A DNA stretch of 64,000 nt from Drosophila miranda (GCF_003369915.1 NC_046677.1:26244913-26308912); one strand, 5' to 3'; positions 11,804 through 21,578 are shown, numbered from the stretch's first letter. Program-made: numbers and translations. Notes: a model not told the origin generated them from the letters alone.

Positions 11804-12582
11804 GACTCTTTTTTCTTGGTTCTTCTTTTATTTTTATATTCCCTCCAGTTCAATAGGCCGACACCCTTTCTGGCCCCAAGCTGATATGCCGCGATCGCCT
11901 CTTCATACCCCCTAGGTAAATTTATTAAGTTATTATTTATTCTTTTACTTTATTTAACACTTTCTTTTATTTTAGCAGGTCTCCTTCCCTCTTCTGGTGT
12001 TCCGATTAATACGAAGGAGTGTGCGCTCGACGACGGCTGTCCACCCCAGGCGACCGGCTGACATCACGAACTCCCAGCCGTCCCCTGCGCACTGGGCCAC
12101 GATGCAAAGCGCCCCTTGGGACATGATTCCTGTCGCGCGACACTGTGATCTTTAGTCTGGTCTACTTTTTTGTCCGGCCACTGCCAGGGCCCTCTTCATT
12201 GCGTTCCAAGATGTTTTCTCCTCCTTTCCAGTCCGCTCGCTGTCGGTACCTCCTCCTCTCGGGAGGTCCAAGGGATGTGTTCCAGAGCTCGGACTGATTT
12301 TCGTAGTAGGGCTTTTGATGCCGTTCGACAATCTGGATCCTCGTGATGCTGGGAGTGTCGGTCCTTCTCCGATCTGGTCCTATTTGGCTGAGATATAGCC
12401 TTCCGAAGATTTGGATTTGTTAAATATTAAAATACAGTTTTTTCTTTTACGCTATATCTCAGCTGCACATCAATCGATCTGGGCGTGGCATGTCTCTCCG
12501 TGATCGGGAGAGTCCTGCCAACCGACTACCGCCGGAAAGAAGGACATCAATTTTTCCACGATTTTCGAAAAAAATCATGATT
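11804..12582 (+). repeat. repeat E, copy 1
   Basis: A roughly 0.78-kb sequence present five times: here, 15323-16069, 18518-19292, and inverted at 21679-22453 and 24902-25648. It has an intron-like GTAAAT...TTTTAG stretch at about 11917-11976 and a perfect 13-bp inverted pair, GCTGAGATATAGC at 12387-12399 and GCTATATCTCAGC at 12451-12463. It ends in a short AT-rich motif with ATCATGAT. No convincing coding capacity. It could be a non-autonomous mobile repeat or part of the flanking transcription units; I cannot name a family. Confidence 0.7.
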
Positions 12583-12689
12583 CTACTGCTGTGTCGCTGT
12601 GTCGCTGAGTCGACAAGGTGCCGTCTCATCCGCTGAAGCACGGACCAGACATCGACGGCGGAGTTGTTGGTTCACGCCCACGGGAAATA

Positions 12690-12728
12690 ATGTCACCAAT
12701 CAAACGCTGGGCTATAGCTTTGAGATGC
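12690..12728 (+). pseudogene. orphan first exon of the small two-exon gene
   Basis: These bases are identical to the first coding exon (13 residues, MSPIKRWAIALRC) of the gene complete at 19393-19707. Here the sequence diverges two to three bases into the intron, exactly where the palindrome's outer edge begins, so the second exon is missing. Confidence 0.7.
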
Positions 12729-13029
12729 GTACAGACACTTCTGGCGTGTTTCCGACGTATGCTCATAAGTCCATAATTCTGATAGATTCACTCCGATGTG
12801 GTCTCAAGGAGAAAATTATCTTGTATTTGCGATTCTCTTTGGCATTTTAATCATATTTAGCCTTTGTGAATTATTTGGAGTAAACTTAAAATCTTAGTAA
12901 ATCTTATGTGTGTGTCACATAATTCTTAAATATTTTATCGCCTTTTGAAGCTATTATTAATCAAAAAGTAAAAAATATTCTCGTTAGGTTTTTAAATTTC
13001 CGTTAAAAATAAAGAAGTACATTTTGCTT

Positions 13030-13043
13030 CCACCAGATGGCGC
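13030..13043 (+). promoter_or_regulatory. CTCF-like motif, left arm
   Basis: CCACCAGATGGCGC fits the CTCF consensus CCASYAGRKGGCRS at every position. It lies about 300 bases inside the outer edge of the palindrome and has an exact partner in the other arm. Confidence 0.45.
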
Positions 13044-13261
13044 TTTTCGGACGACACCTATCGCGCACTATTAGTACCAACATCTCCGCCAATCGCTTTA
13101 CGCGTTGCTTCTTCATGAAGGGCTGGACACTCGGATTTTTGTTTTTCATATTTATTGGCGCGCTTTTAAATTCTATGTAATGTACGAACAAAAAGGTTTA
13201 CAAGTCACCTCTCTGAGATATTTCTATCCTGTTTTTCCTCTCACAGCTCTAACGGTATGAG

Positions 13262-13495
13262 TTAAAAAATTATATAAAATATATATACATTACCGACATT
13301 GCCTTCCCTCCTGCACCATGCATTACCTCGTCGTCTTTGACCGGGTAAGTCCGGTCGCTTTCTCGATCTGTCGCGCTCTTGTCGAAGCCTCGCTTGCATT
13401 AGGGCACGGGCCATTCGGCCGGCCTGCCCTTGATTCGATCCCGCAATCACTTGAATCTCGTCTATCGTCTTAGAACAGATTTTCAATGAGAACAA
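13262..13495 (-). other. unrecognised basic ORF, left arm
   Basis: A minus-strand frame with a coherent Arg/Gln-rich stretch (GRMARALMQARLRQERDRSR). It follows an acceptor-like CTTCTTCTGCAG on the same strand and may be read divergently from the LIM gene. One residue differs from the other arm (Asp here, Ala there). I recognise no family and see no good ATG, so it may be a gene remnant. Confidence 0.25.
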
Positions 13496-13776
13496 TCGTC
13501 GTCTTTTCCATAAATTGATCGCAACATACGCTGCAGAAGAAGCTCAGTAGCTCAACATCATTTTGAGCTCATTTATCTTCAGTTTTAGCCATATTTGGCG
13601 TATCGTTGGCCCTACCGTATACAATCTAGCTTGTACTCTGAGAATCTGGCAGCACTGCTCGGCAGCACAGCTGACGGGCACCGTTACTCTGCAAAAAGCG
13701 TGCGTGCTTCGCTTCGGATTTCCCAAATTTCAATTTTCATTGCAGATCAGCAAAAACTGTGTGAAAGTCATAGAAA

Positions 13777-14751
13777 ATGAACAATTTTATCGAACCTCCA
13801 GCTGCATCGCCCAGCATAGGCGATGCGGGGCGCATTAATATGCAGAACATCGATCAGTTCTTTGTGCCGAGATTCGAAAAGCGCAGCAGCGTTGCCGCCA
13901 CACACCTGCCATTGCCGCTGCAGCATTTGTTTCCTGTGTCGCCTGTGGTGCCGCCGTCTGTGGTGACGGCAGTGGGTCCCGAAGTCGAATCCCCGCAGCC
14001 ATCGCGTTCGCGGATGGCGCAAATGGAAATCTATTGGAGTGGTATAGCGACCGTGAATAAAACGATGACCAGGGATATCACCAAAACAGACAACAGCCTC
14101 AACAACAGCAACAATGGAAGCCTGCTGTGCGCCGGCTGCGGCAAGCACATCAAGGACCGTTACTTGCTGCGCGCCCTGGACAGGCTGTGGCACCAGAACT
14201 GCCTCAAGTGCGGCTGCTGCGACTGTCGCCTGGGCGAAGTGGGGTCCACCCTCTACAAGACGGGCAAACTAATGCTGTGCAAGCTTGATTATTTTCGATT
14301 ATTTGGCAACACGGGCTACTGTGCCGCCTGCAGCAAGCTGATCTTCGCCTATGAGATGGTGATGCGCGCCCGCACCAATGTCTACCATTTGGATTGCTTC
14401 GCCTGCCAGCAGTGCAACCATCGATTGTGCGTTGGCGATCGGTTCTATTTGTGCAAGAACAAGATTCTCTGCGAGTACGACTACGAGAAGTGCCTGCTCT
14501 TCGCCACGATGGCCGCTGGGGTCCCGGGTGCCGCCGGCGGACTGCCCGGCGGAGGACCAGGCGTCGCCAACATGGGTGTGAGCGTGGGCATGGTGAACAG
14601 TCCGCGCACCCCCGGCGACCACAACAACAACAAGGGACCCCAGACGCCCACCGGAGGCGGCTCTCCGCTTGCGGCCGCGGCCACTGCCGCTGCTGAAGAA
14701 CCAGCTAGGGGCGTCCAGACAAAAAAAAGCCCTGGGCATGGGCGCGCCTAG
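13777..14751 (+). CDS. LIM-only protein, Beadex/LMO-type retrogene, left arm
   Basis: An intronless 324-aa protein with two LIM domains closely matching Drosophila Beadex (dLMO): CGCCDCRLGEVGSTLY, LFGNTGYCAACSK, MVMRARTNVYHLDCFACQQC. LIM1 ligands: C118, C121, H139, C142, C145, C148, C168, D171. LIM2: C182, C185, H204, C207, C210, C213, C232, D235. All sixteen zinc ligands are intact. LMO proteins lack DNA-binding domains and compete for Ldb/Chip co-factors in the nucleus. A continuous frame suggests a retrocopy, since the parental Beadex gene has introns as I recall. Some residues normally invariant in LMO differ (WHQN, SKLIFAYEM, EYDYEKC). The Gly/Ala-rich tail ends at a stop at 14749; a tail-like Gly/Ala frame (GASGAIGAAGGGTAAGGG) continues in another phase to 14843, so the C-terminus seems to have shifted frame. 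Antisense and alternative frames are shadows. AATAAA is near 15275. Confidence 0.85.
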   Translation: MNNFIEPPAASPSIGDAGRINMQNIDQFFVPRFEKRSSVAATHLPLPLQHLFPVSPVVPPSVVTAVGPEVESPQPSRSRMAQMEIYWSGIATVNKTMTRDITKTDNSLNNSNNGSLLCAGCGKHIKDRYLLRALDRLWHQNCLKCGCCDCRLGEVGSTLYKTGKLMLCKLDYFRLFGNTGYCAACSKLIFAYEMVMRARTNVYHLDCFACQQCNHRLCVGDRFYLCKNKILCEYDYEKCLLFATMAAGVPGAAGGLPGGGPGVANMGVSVGMVNSPRTPGDHNNNKGPQTPTGGGSPLAAAATAAAEEPARGVQTKKSPGHGRA

Positions 14752-15322
14752 GAGGAGGAGCGTCTGGAGCCATTGGAGCAGCAGGAGGAGGAACAGCAGC
14801 TGGAGGAGGCGTTGGCAGCATGGGAAGCAGCTGCAAACGCTAAAAAACAATATTCTACAACCGCAACTGAATCGAGAAGGGTAGATCGTGGCTCGTCGCT
14901 CTTGGATCGAGGGAGACAGGGGGAGAGAGACCGCGAGATTTGATGCCACATGATTACGGATAATGAAGTCGATATTCAATCTTCGTTTGCTTTTGACTGA
15001 GCTCAAGTCTTATAGTGTTATAGTTTTAGTTTTTGGTTAAGTTGTCTCACAAATCACTTGCTGAATGTTGCACATGTTGCAGGTGCAGAACTAAGTTTTC
15101 ATTTCCCTTTCGAATGGGCAAATATTCGTTTCATAGATCGATTTTTTTTTTTTTTTTTGTCGAGTGTGTACCTCTTCATATGGGTATACTCGTATTCGCA
15201 TTCATATTCATATTGATATTGATATATGTAACAAATAGTTTTTAGTTTTCACGCTCGAAGCGTTGCGGTGCCAAAATAAATTCAAACATTTTTCTTGTTT
15301 CCCCCCTATTCATCATTTGCAT
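14752..15322 (+). other. LIM gene 3' region
   Basis: Contains the out-of-phase Gly/Ala tail to 14843, then UTR-like sequence, a T17 run at 15142-15158 (A20 in the other arm), ATATTGATAT-type microsatellite sequence near 15205-15230 and AATAAA at about 15275. Repeat E copy 2 follows directly. No other gene is supported. Confidence 0.5.
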
Positions 15323-16069
15323 TGACTTTTTTTCTTGGTTCTTTTACTTTTATATTCCCTCCAGTTCAATTGGCCGACACCCTTTCTGGCCCTAAGCTGC
15401 TATGCCGCGATCGCCTCTTCATACCCCCTAGGTAAATTTATTAAGTTATTATTTATTCTTTTACTTTATTTAACACTTTCTTTTATTTTAGCAGGTCTCC
15501 TTCCCTCTTCTGGTGTTCCGATTAATACGAAGGAGTGTGCGCTCGACGACGGCTGTCCACCCCAGGCGACCGGCTGACATCACGAACTCCCAACCGTCCC
15601 CTGCGCACTGGGCCACGATGCAAAGCGCCCCTTGGGACATGATTCCTGTCGCGCGACACTGTGATCTTTAGTCTGGTCTACTTTTTTGTCCGGCCACTGC
15701 CAGGGCCCTCTTCCTTGCGTTCCAAGATGTTTTCTCCTCCTTTCCAGTCCGCTCGCTGTCGGTACCTCCTCCTCTCGGGAGGTCCAAGGGATGTGTTCCA
15801 GAGCTCGGACTGATTTTCGTAGTAGGGATTTTGGGAGTGGGAGTGTCGGTCCTTCTCCGATCTGGTCCTATTTGGCTGAGATATAGCCTTCCGAAGATTT
15901 TGATTTGTTAATTATTAAAATACTGTTTTTTCTTTTACGCTATATCTCAGCTGCACATCAACCGATCTGGGCGCCGCATGTCTCTCCGTGATCGGGAAAG
16001 TCCTGCCAACCGACTACCGCCGGAAAGAAGGACATCAATTTTTCCACGATTTTCGAAAAAAATCATGAT
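15323..16069 (+). repeat. repeat E, copy 2
   Basis: Same sequence as copy 1 but missing about 30 bases near 15835 and ending at ATCATGAT. About 60 bases of unique sequence (16070-16130) follow, then the CCDC96 fragment. It sits between the LIM gene and the second duplication block. Confidence 0.7.
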
Positions 16070-16143
16070 GGTTTAAATCATTAAATTTGTCAAAAATCGG
16101 CCTCGTTTTCGTTGTCGAGATTTTGATGCTAAGGCTAAGGAAG

Positions 16144-16872
16144 ATGCGCGATGAGTTGTCTGAGACACGTCTGAACTTAATCCTGGAGCAACACACATAT
16201 TCACATATTAAAACGGTAAGACATATCAGTGAACAGTACCTATAAGGAAGATCAATAAAAATATACTTTTCAGAAAGTGGAAGAAATGGACACCATTTCG
16301 GAAAACCTCACTATGCACAGATATCTGTCAGTCGAAGCTCAGGTTGAGAATTTGAGCAGGACATTGGAGTGTGAGTAATCCATTTGATATGCAAGAATAT
16401 TTCCTAATTTTTACAATTTTTAGCCAAAAACTTAAGCATTGTAAAATCGTCCAGCCTCATCAATAGCAAGCTCCATTCAGTGTCCCATCTAAGGTGTCGT
16501 CGAAAGACATTGAGCCGGAAACTTTCCGCGGCCCAGTGCATACTCGGGTCCCTGAGGCAGAAATTCCAGGACCTGCGGCTCAAGGCCTATCGGTGTAACA
16601 CGGTGCAGAACAAGCTATATAAGTGTCTCGATGATGTACGCTACCAAGGTGGTATTATGTTATATCCCCAGCTCATGACGGATTATGACAAGACGCTGGA
16701 GTTATTTGCCAAAAAACGATCTGAGATCGAGGTTCTAAGGGCGCAGCATGATATTCTTATCGAAAGAATCGAAACGATCGAAGAGGAGCTTAGAATTACA
16801 CTGAAAAATCGTAAGGGATCTAGCAATCAACTTCGCGCTTCCACTCTAGTTGACAGAATGGCAAAGATTTGA
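16144..16872 (+). CDS. CCDC96-like C-terminal fragment, left arm
   Basis: Only the last three exons of the CCDC96-like gene are present (from 16131; coding 16144-16215, 16274-16370, 16424-16872), with both introns and splice sites kept. If translated from ATG 16144 (MRDELSETRLNLILEQ) it would give a 205-aa protein that is nearly all coiled coil. One residue differs from the full gene in the first piece (Glu for Lys). The upstream 60 bases are unrelated to the full gene's first exon, so any promoter is new. Open frame and intact splice sites argue against a long-dead copy, but with so few changes this says little about function. Confidence 0.6.
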
Positions 16873-17382
16873 GTGCTTAGATCACGCTCTTGGTGAAACG
16901 AGAGAATCAATGCCAATAAATAAAAAACATCTTTTAAGTTTACTTTCTTGATTTACAATGATAAAAACCCAACATTGAGCGAGGGTGCGCTTGAGAGTCG
17001 ACAGAGGGTCCGACAGGGGTTGCGCTGTCTCTTCGGTTTATTACTTTTGCGGGTTCGGAAAGACTTCCTTCTGGGTGTTACACACATCCACTTTCACCAC
17101 AAATCGAATATACCTCTATACTCTGCGAGTACCAGGTATAAAAACAAATACGAATGGGATGGTGATATTTCACTTTAGGTGCATCTCCCTTCAAACGTAA
17201 GTAAACGTCTTTAGGCTGACGTAATGGCCAAGATAACAGTTTTGAGCATGAAACTCGCACTATTCAGCAGAAATGCGAGCATAAAGAAAATACCAAAAAA
17301 ATCCTCAATTTTTGGTTAGAATGTGCCTGTCATTGTGTCTTTATTCTGGAAACTCCAATTAATCTCAATCTATTTTGTAACA

Positions 17383-17973
17383 ATGTCTAGACGGCCCAGC
17401 CCAATTCCAACTTTCAAGTGCGTAATAGTCGGCAAGGAGGGATGCGGAAAGAGTACCTTCATCCATCGTCACTTGACGGGTCATTTCGAGCAACAGTATT
17501 TGCCCACATTTGGAATCACGGTGATCAAACTCATATTCCCTACAACTCGCGGGCCAATCTGCTTCGAAATGTGGGAGGGAGGGAAGGCCGAGTGCGTCCA
17601 GTATCGGAATCCATTTTTCAAGAAAGTACAATGCGCCATCGTAATGTTTGACCTCAGCCTAAAGGACCCCTTCAAGAACTTTGACGAATACTACTCTATG
17701 TCTAATATGGTCCCGTCAGACATCCTAAAATTCGTTTGTGGCAACAAGGCGGATCAAAAATTGGGCAATCCTAACCCTCTGCCAACGAATATCCACCGCT
17801 GTACACAGATGTCTGTTAAAACTAATATGAACACACTGTTGCCTTTTCTGCACCTCTCGCGCAGAATTTTTAAAGACCCCTCGCTCGAGATCATGCCGAG
17901 GACAACATTGTTACCGGCACAAGTGGAGCCCAGTCGCCAGGAGAGACAGCCAGAACAGGATAAGGACCTTTAA
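17383..17973 (+). CDS. Ran-like: Ran-like small GTPase, copy 2 (left arm)
   Basis: Encodes the same 196-aa protein as copy 1 at 10668, including the altered switch II (WEGGKAE) and intact P-loop and NKAD. The base just before the ATG differs (A here, G in copy 1), and 31 bases upstream are missing. It lies 3' of the CCDC96 fragment, in the same order as outside the palindrome, with the candidate TATAAAAA kept at about 17137. Confidence 0.9.
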   Translation: MSRRPSPIPTFKCVIVGKEGCGKSTFIHRHLTGHFEQQYLPTFGITVIKLIFPTTRGPICFEMWEGGKAECVQYRNPFFKKVQCAIVMFDLSLKDPFKNFDEYYSMSNMVPSDILKFVCGNKADQKLGNPNPLPTNIHRCTQMSVKTNMNTLLPFLHLSRRIFKDPSLEIMPRTTLLPAQVEPSRQERQPEQDKDL

Positions 17974-18517
17974 GATCATACGAAGATACACAGATACACA
18001 AAACAAGACAGAGAGCGTGTGTGCGTGTGTGGCTGCTACATCGGGTGACACATCAGACAGCAGCAGTACACTCTTAAAAGTAGGTGCCGATTATTTATTT
18101 CTGATTCGATTCCCAGTTAAATCCCTAAGTAATCTGAAATGTATCCCTCCTTTCAGGCCATTGTGGTGCCTAGTGCTTCAATACATCGGATGGCGGAATG
18201 TCGTTGGACCAATAGCTCCTATCGTGCCACGAGATGTGGCAACATAAAAAGACTTCATACCGGAACGGGCAAAGCATTTACAGCTTCGCATCTTCAATAA
18301 ATAACTAACTATATTTAATCAGAATTTAATTAACAATAAGAATAAAAACCACTTGACATGTTGTAGGTCACTGCTACGACCGCGACTCTGCATTTATACC
18401 CCATACTCTGGTTACGACTACATACATGTAGTTCAGGTGGGTTAGTCATGGGCCAGCCCGGAGTGGGTGGGGCACTCGGAACCATGCATTTCTTTGCACC
18501 GGCTTATACCATTGCAG

Positions 18518-19292
18518 TGACTCTTTTTTCTTGGTTCTTCTTTTATTTTTATATTCCCTCCAGTTCAATAGGCCGACACCCTTTCTGGCCCCAAGCTGCT
18601 ATGCCGCGATCGCCTCTTCATACCCCCTAGGTAAATTTATTAAGTTATTATTTATTCTTTTACTTTATTTAACATTTTCTTTTATTTTAGCAGGTCTCCT
18701 TCCCTCTTCTGGTGTTCCGATTAATACGAAGGAGTGTGCGCTCGACGACGGCTGTCCACCCCAGGCGACCGGCTGACATCACGAACTCCCAGCCGTCCCC
18801 TGCGCACTGGGCCACGATGCAAAGCGCCCCTTGGGACATGATTCCTGTCGCGCGACACTGTGATCTTTAGTCTGGTCTACTTTTTTGTCCGGCCACTGCC
18901 AGGGCCCTCTTCATTGCGTTCCAAGATGTTTTCTCCTCCTTTCCAGTCCGCTCGCTGTCGGTACCTCCTCCTCTCGGGAGGTCCAAGGGATGTGTTCCAG
19001 AGCTCGGACTGATTTTCGTAGTAGGGATTTTGATGCCGTTCGACAATCTGGATCCTCGTGATGCTGGGAGTGTCGGTCCTTCTCCGATCTGGTCCTATTT
19101 GGCTGAGATATAGCCTTCCGAAGATTTGGATTTGTTAAATATTAAAATACAGTTTTTTTACGCTATATCTCAGCTGCACATCAATCGATCTGGGCGTGGC
19201 ATGTCTCTCCGTGATCGGGAGAGTCCTGCCAACCGACTACCGCCGGAAAGAAGGACATCAATTTTTCCACGATTTTCGAAAAAAATCATGAT
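18518..19292 (+). repeat. repeat E, copy 3
   Basis: Near-identical to copy 1, between the Ran-like gene and the small two-exon gene. It keeps the 13-bp inverted pair and the intron-like stretch. Confidence 0.7.
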
Positions 19293-19392
19293 TCTACTGC
19301 TGTGTCGCTGAGTCGACAAGGTGCCGTCTCATCCGCTGAAGCACGGACCAGACATCGACGGCGGAGTTGTTGGTTCACGCCCACGGGAAATA

Positions 19393-19707
19393 ATGTCACC
19401 AATCAAACGCTGGGCTATAGCTTTGAGATGCGTAAGTAAATCAGTATATATGTAATTGTGGATATATTTTAAAATATATCCTCCTTCACAGAGGACTTAT
19501 GTACCCTACGCTTTGCCACAAACCGAGGCGTATCCGATTTCCCCCCGCCAGACGGAGTCCTATCAAAGTATCCCAGCCAGACAGAACCGTGTCCTAGCAG
19601 GACCGAGGCGCACCAATTACAAGATCGAACATAAGAAGTCATCGTCATCACTCGCCCTGGCCATCGACAACAAGGACTTTGACTATGACAACCAAGGGAA
19701 GAGTTAA
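19393..19707 (+). CDS. unrecognised 84-aa two-exon protein, left arm
   Basis: Exon 1 (19393-19431) and exon 2 (19492-19707) join across a 60-bp intron with a perfect GTAAGT donor and CTTCACAG acceptor, in phase 0. The product begins MSPIKRWAIALRC, runs through a Pro/Gln/Tyr/Arg-rich middle (RTYVPYALPQTEAYPISPRQ) and ends with a Ser cluster and an Asp/Asn-rich tail (DNKDFDYDNQGKS). AATAAA lies at 19844-19849. There is no membrane segment or domain I recognise. The frame is also open upstream of the ATG for about 27 codons, so an earlier exon is possible. The mirror copy differs at the penultimate residue (Asn for Lys). Splice signals and poly(A) site make a real small gene likely, but the function is unknown. 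Confidence 0.55.
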
Positions 19708-19984
19708 GCGGGCTACCATCATCTAGATATATCTCGTTGTTTTTAGGCTTAAGGATATATCTACGCGTCCATATATTAAGATAGTAGACACAAATGTTTT
19801 CCACCTGTTTATTTATTTAAACTATTTAAGCTAAGTTATGATGAATAAAACTATTGAAAAATCATCCTTGCTGTTTTTTGTATGGAGGAAACTATCCCGA
19901 TTTCAAAAAGGCGTGGCACGACCAGATCGTTACAAAATTAGCGGAGAAAACTTAAAATTTTTGATTGGGGAAAATGTCCTTGAT

Positions 19985-20515
19985 CCTTGATAAGGACTCC
20001 ATCACATCAGGGACATTTTTCCGAGCACAGGAAGCCGTCGCATGTCCGGATCGGGCCTCAAATAACGGAGAAACAAATCTAGTTTGTAATTTGTTATTTT
20101 TGAAAATGTAGTTCAAGAAATCACCGATAGCGGCGCCACCGTACAAAAGAGAAAAACTCGCGTCAAATGGCCAAAATCTGGATGGAATACCAGGCGAACA
20201 GAAATCAGCAGCAAGCAATTGCAGGAATTGCAAAAAAATGGTGCATACTTTTGGGGGACCACTAATTTAAAAAAAATTCAGTTACCTTCTGCTGATTTCT
20301 GTTCGCCTGGTATCCTATCCAGATTTTGACCATTTGACGCGAGTTTTTCCTTTTTGTACGGTGGCGCCGCTATCGGCGAATTCTTGAACTACATTTAAAA
20401 AAATAACAAATTACAAACTAGATTTGTTTCTCCGTTATTTGAGGCCCGATCCGGACATGCGACGGCTTCGTGTGCTCGGAAAAATGTCCCTGATTTGATG
20501 GAGTCCTTATCAAGG
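19985..20515. repeat. long hairpin in the palindrome centre
   Basis: Arms 19985-20209 and 20291-20515 are inverted copies (paired positions sum to 40500), mid-90s percent identical by eye, with an 81-nt loop. A transcript would fold into a duplex of about 225 bp, the size of known Drosophila hairpin-RNA loci. The loop contains TGCATACTTTTGGGGGACCA, which resembles the end of a Tc1-like transposon, but that is weak. Confidence 0.8.
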
Positions 20516-20940
20516 ACCAAGGATCAAGGATACTTACTCCAGACATACATATCTTGTTTACTTCGTTATTCGAGGCCCGATCCGGACATGCGACGGCCCC
20601 CGTGATCAGAAAAATGTCCTTGATCCTTCGGTAGGGACTCCAACAACCCCAACCATACATACATAGTTTTCTCGGCTATTTGTGGGCCGATCTGGGCGTG
20701 CGACAGCTTCCTGAGTTTGGAAAAATGTCCCTGACTTAATGGAGTCCTTATCAAGGACCAAGGATCAGGGATATCTTCTCTAGACATATATATCTTGTTT
20801 TCTCTTTTATTTGGGGCCCGATCGGGACGTGCCATGGCCCCCTCTGATCAGAAAAATGTCCTCGATCCTTTGGTAAGGACTCCATTAACCCCAACCGTAC
20901 ATACACAGTTTTCTCGGCCGATCTTGGCATGCGAGGGCTT
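20031..20940. other. palindrome spacer
   Basis: 910 bases between the two arms. No gene. It consists of the right part of the hairpin and a tandem repeat. Short frames seen here are repeat translations. Confidence 0.8.
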
Positions 20941-20965
20941 CCTGCGATCGAAAAATGTCCCTGAT
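20430..20965. repeat. about 241-bp dimeric tandem repeat
   Basis: The motif AAAAATGTCC recurs at about 20478, 20609, 20719, 20851 and 20950, giving alternating spacings of roughly 131 and 105 and a dimer period of about 241. Each half-unit has a GGCCCGATC..GGACATGCGACGGC segment, AAAATGTCC, and a GGAGTCCTTATCAAGGA or GATCC..GGACTCC segment. Similar words (GATCTGGGCGTG) occur in repeat E and at the arm ends, so they may share an origin. Confidence 0.75.
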
Positions 20966-21263
20966 GTGATGGAGTCCTTATCAAGGATCAAGGACATTTT
21001 CCCCAATCAACAATTTTAAGTTTTCTCCGCTAATTTTGTACCGATCTGGTCGTGCCACGCCTTTTTGAAATCGGGATAGTTTCCTCCATACAAAAAACAG
21101 CAAGGATGATTTTTCAATAGTTTTATTCATCATAACTTAGCTTAAATAGTTTAAATAAATAAACAGGTGGAAAACATTTGTGTCTACTATCTTAATATAT
21201 GGACGCGTAGATATATCCTTAAACCTAAAAACAACGAGATATATCTAGATGATGGTAGCCCGC

Positions 21264-21578
21264 TTAACTATTCCCTTGGTTGTCATAGTCAAAGTCCTTG
21301 TTGTCGATGGCCAGGGCGAGTGATGACGATGACTTCTTATGTTCGATCTTGTAATTGGTGCGCCTCGGTCCTGCTAGGACACGGTTCTGTCTGGCTGGGA
21401 TACTTTGATAGGACTCCGTCTGGCGGGGGGAAATCGGATACGCCTCGGTTTGTGGCAAAGCGTAGGGTACATAAGTCCTCTGTGAAGGAGGATATATTTT
21501 AAAATATATCCACAATTACATATATACTGATTTACTTACGCATCTCAAAGCTATAGCCCAGCGTTTGATTGGTGACAT
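21264..21578 (-). CDS. unrecognised 84-aa two-exon protein, right arm
   Basis: Mirror of the left-arm gene: exon 1 21578-21540, exon 2 21479-21264, same GTAAGT donor and CTTCACAG acceptor. The product ends NQGNS rather than NQGKS. The two copies converge on the spacer, so transcripts that read through their poly(A) sites would run into the hairpin. Confidence 0.55.

Larger units (their letters stand above)
9385..12728 (+). repeat. segmental duplication unit, copy A (outside the palindrome)
   Basis: This block matches 16131-19431 in direct orientation and 21540-24841 inverted. It holds the last three CCDC96-like exons, the Ran-like gene, repeat E and the first exon of the small gene. Its left edge is exactly the start of an exon, and its right edge is at the splice donor of the small gene's first exon, where the palindrome begins. 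Copy A carries 31 extra bases upstream of the Ran-like start (about 10578-10608) that both palindrome copies lack. Because the full CCDC96-like gene is attached only here, copy A probably marks the ancestral site. Confidence 0.9.
12732..13776. other. arm-specific segment upstream of the LIM gene
   Basis: Found only in the palindrome, not in the outside block. It holds a CTCF-like motif at 13030-13043, an unrecognised minus-strand ORF (13262-13495) and the likely promoter and 5' UTR of the LIM gene, including an acceptor-like TTTTCATTGCAG ending at 13745, shortly before its ATG. A minus-strand 62-codon frame over 13003-13191 has no recognisable similarity. Confidence 0.5.
16131..19431 (+). repeat. 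segmental duplication unit, copy B (left arm)
   Basis: Direct copy of 9385-12728 at an offset of 6746 bases, dropping to 6715 after a 31-base gap upstream of the Ran-like start. Unlike copy A it continues through the whole small gene. Within the exons compared, differences are single bases. Confidence 0.9.
12731..20030 (+). repeat. giant palindrome, left arm
   Basis: This 7.3-kb arm is the reverse complement of 20941-28242. Matched landmarks: LIM start 13777/27197, CCDC96 fragment 16480/24491, Ran-like frame 17323/23648, small gene 19456/21515. Sums are 40971 for the inner pairs and 40974 for the outer ones; the shift matches a T17/A20 homopolymer difference at 15142 and 25813. Substitutions found by eye are few, each a single base. 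It looks recent or maintained by gene conversion. The sequence differences argue against one read set being mirrored in assembly. Confidence 0.95.

Noticed and set aside
14299-15006. 235-codon frame antisense to the LIM gene (mirrored at 25968-26675)
   Set aside because: It covers the GC-rich LIM coding region in the opposite strand, has no domain and is explained by codon bias of the real gene.
15142-15158. T17 run after the LIM gene as a retrocopy tail
   Set aside because: It is poly-T on the coding strand, in the wrong orientation for a poly(A) tail of this gene.
20210-20290. Tc1-like transposon end in the hairpin loop
   Set aside because: Only about 20 bases resemble such an end, with no transposase frame or matching second end.
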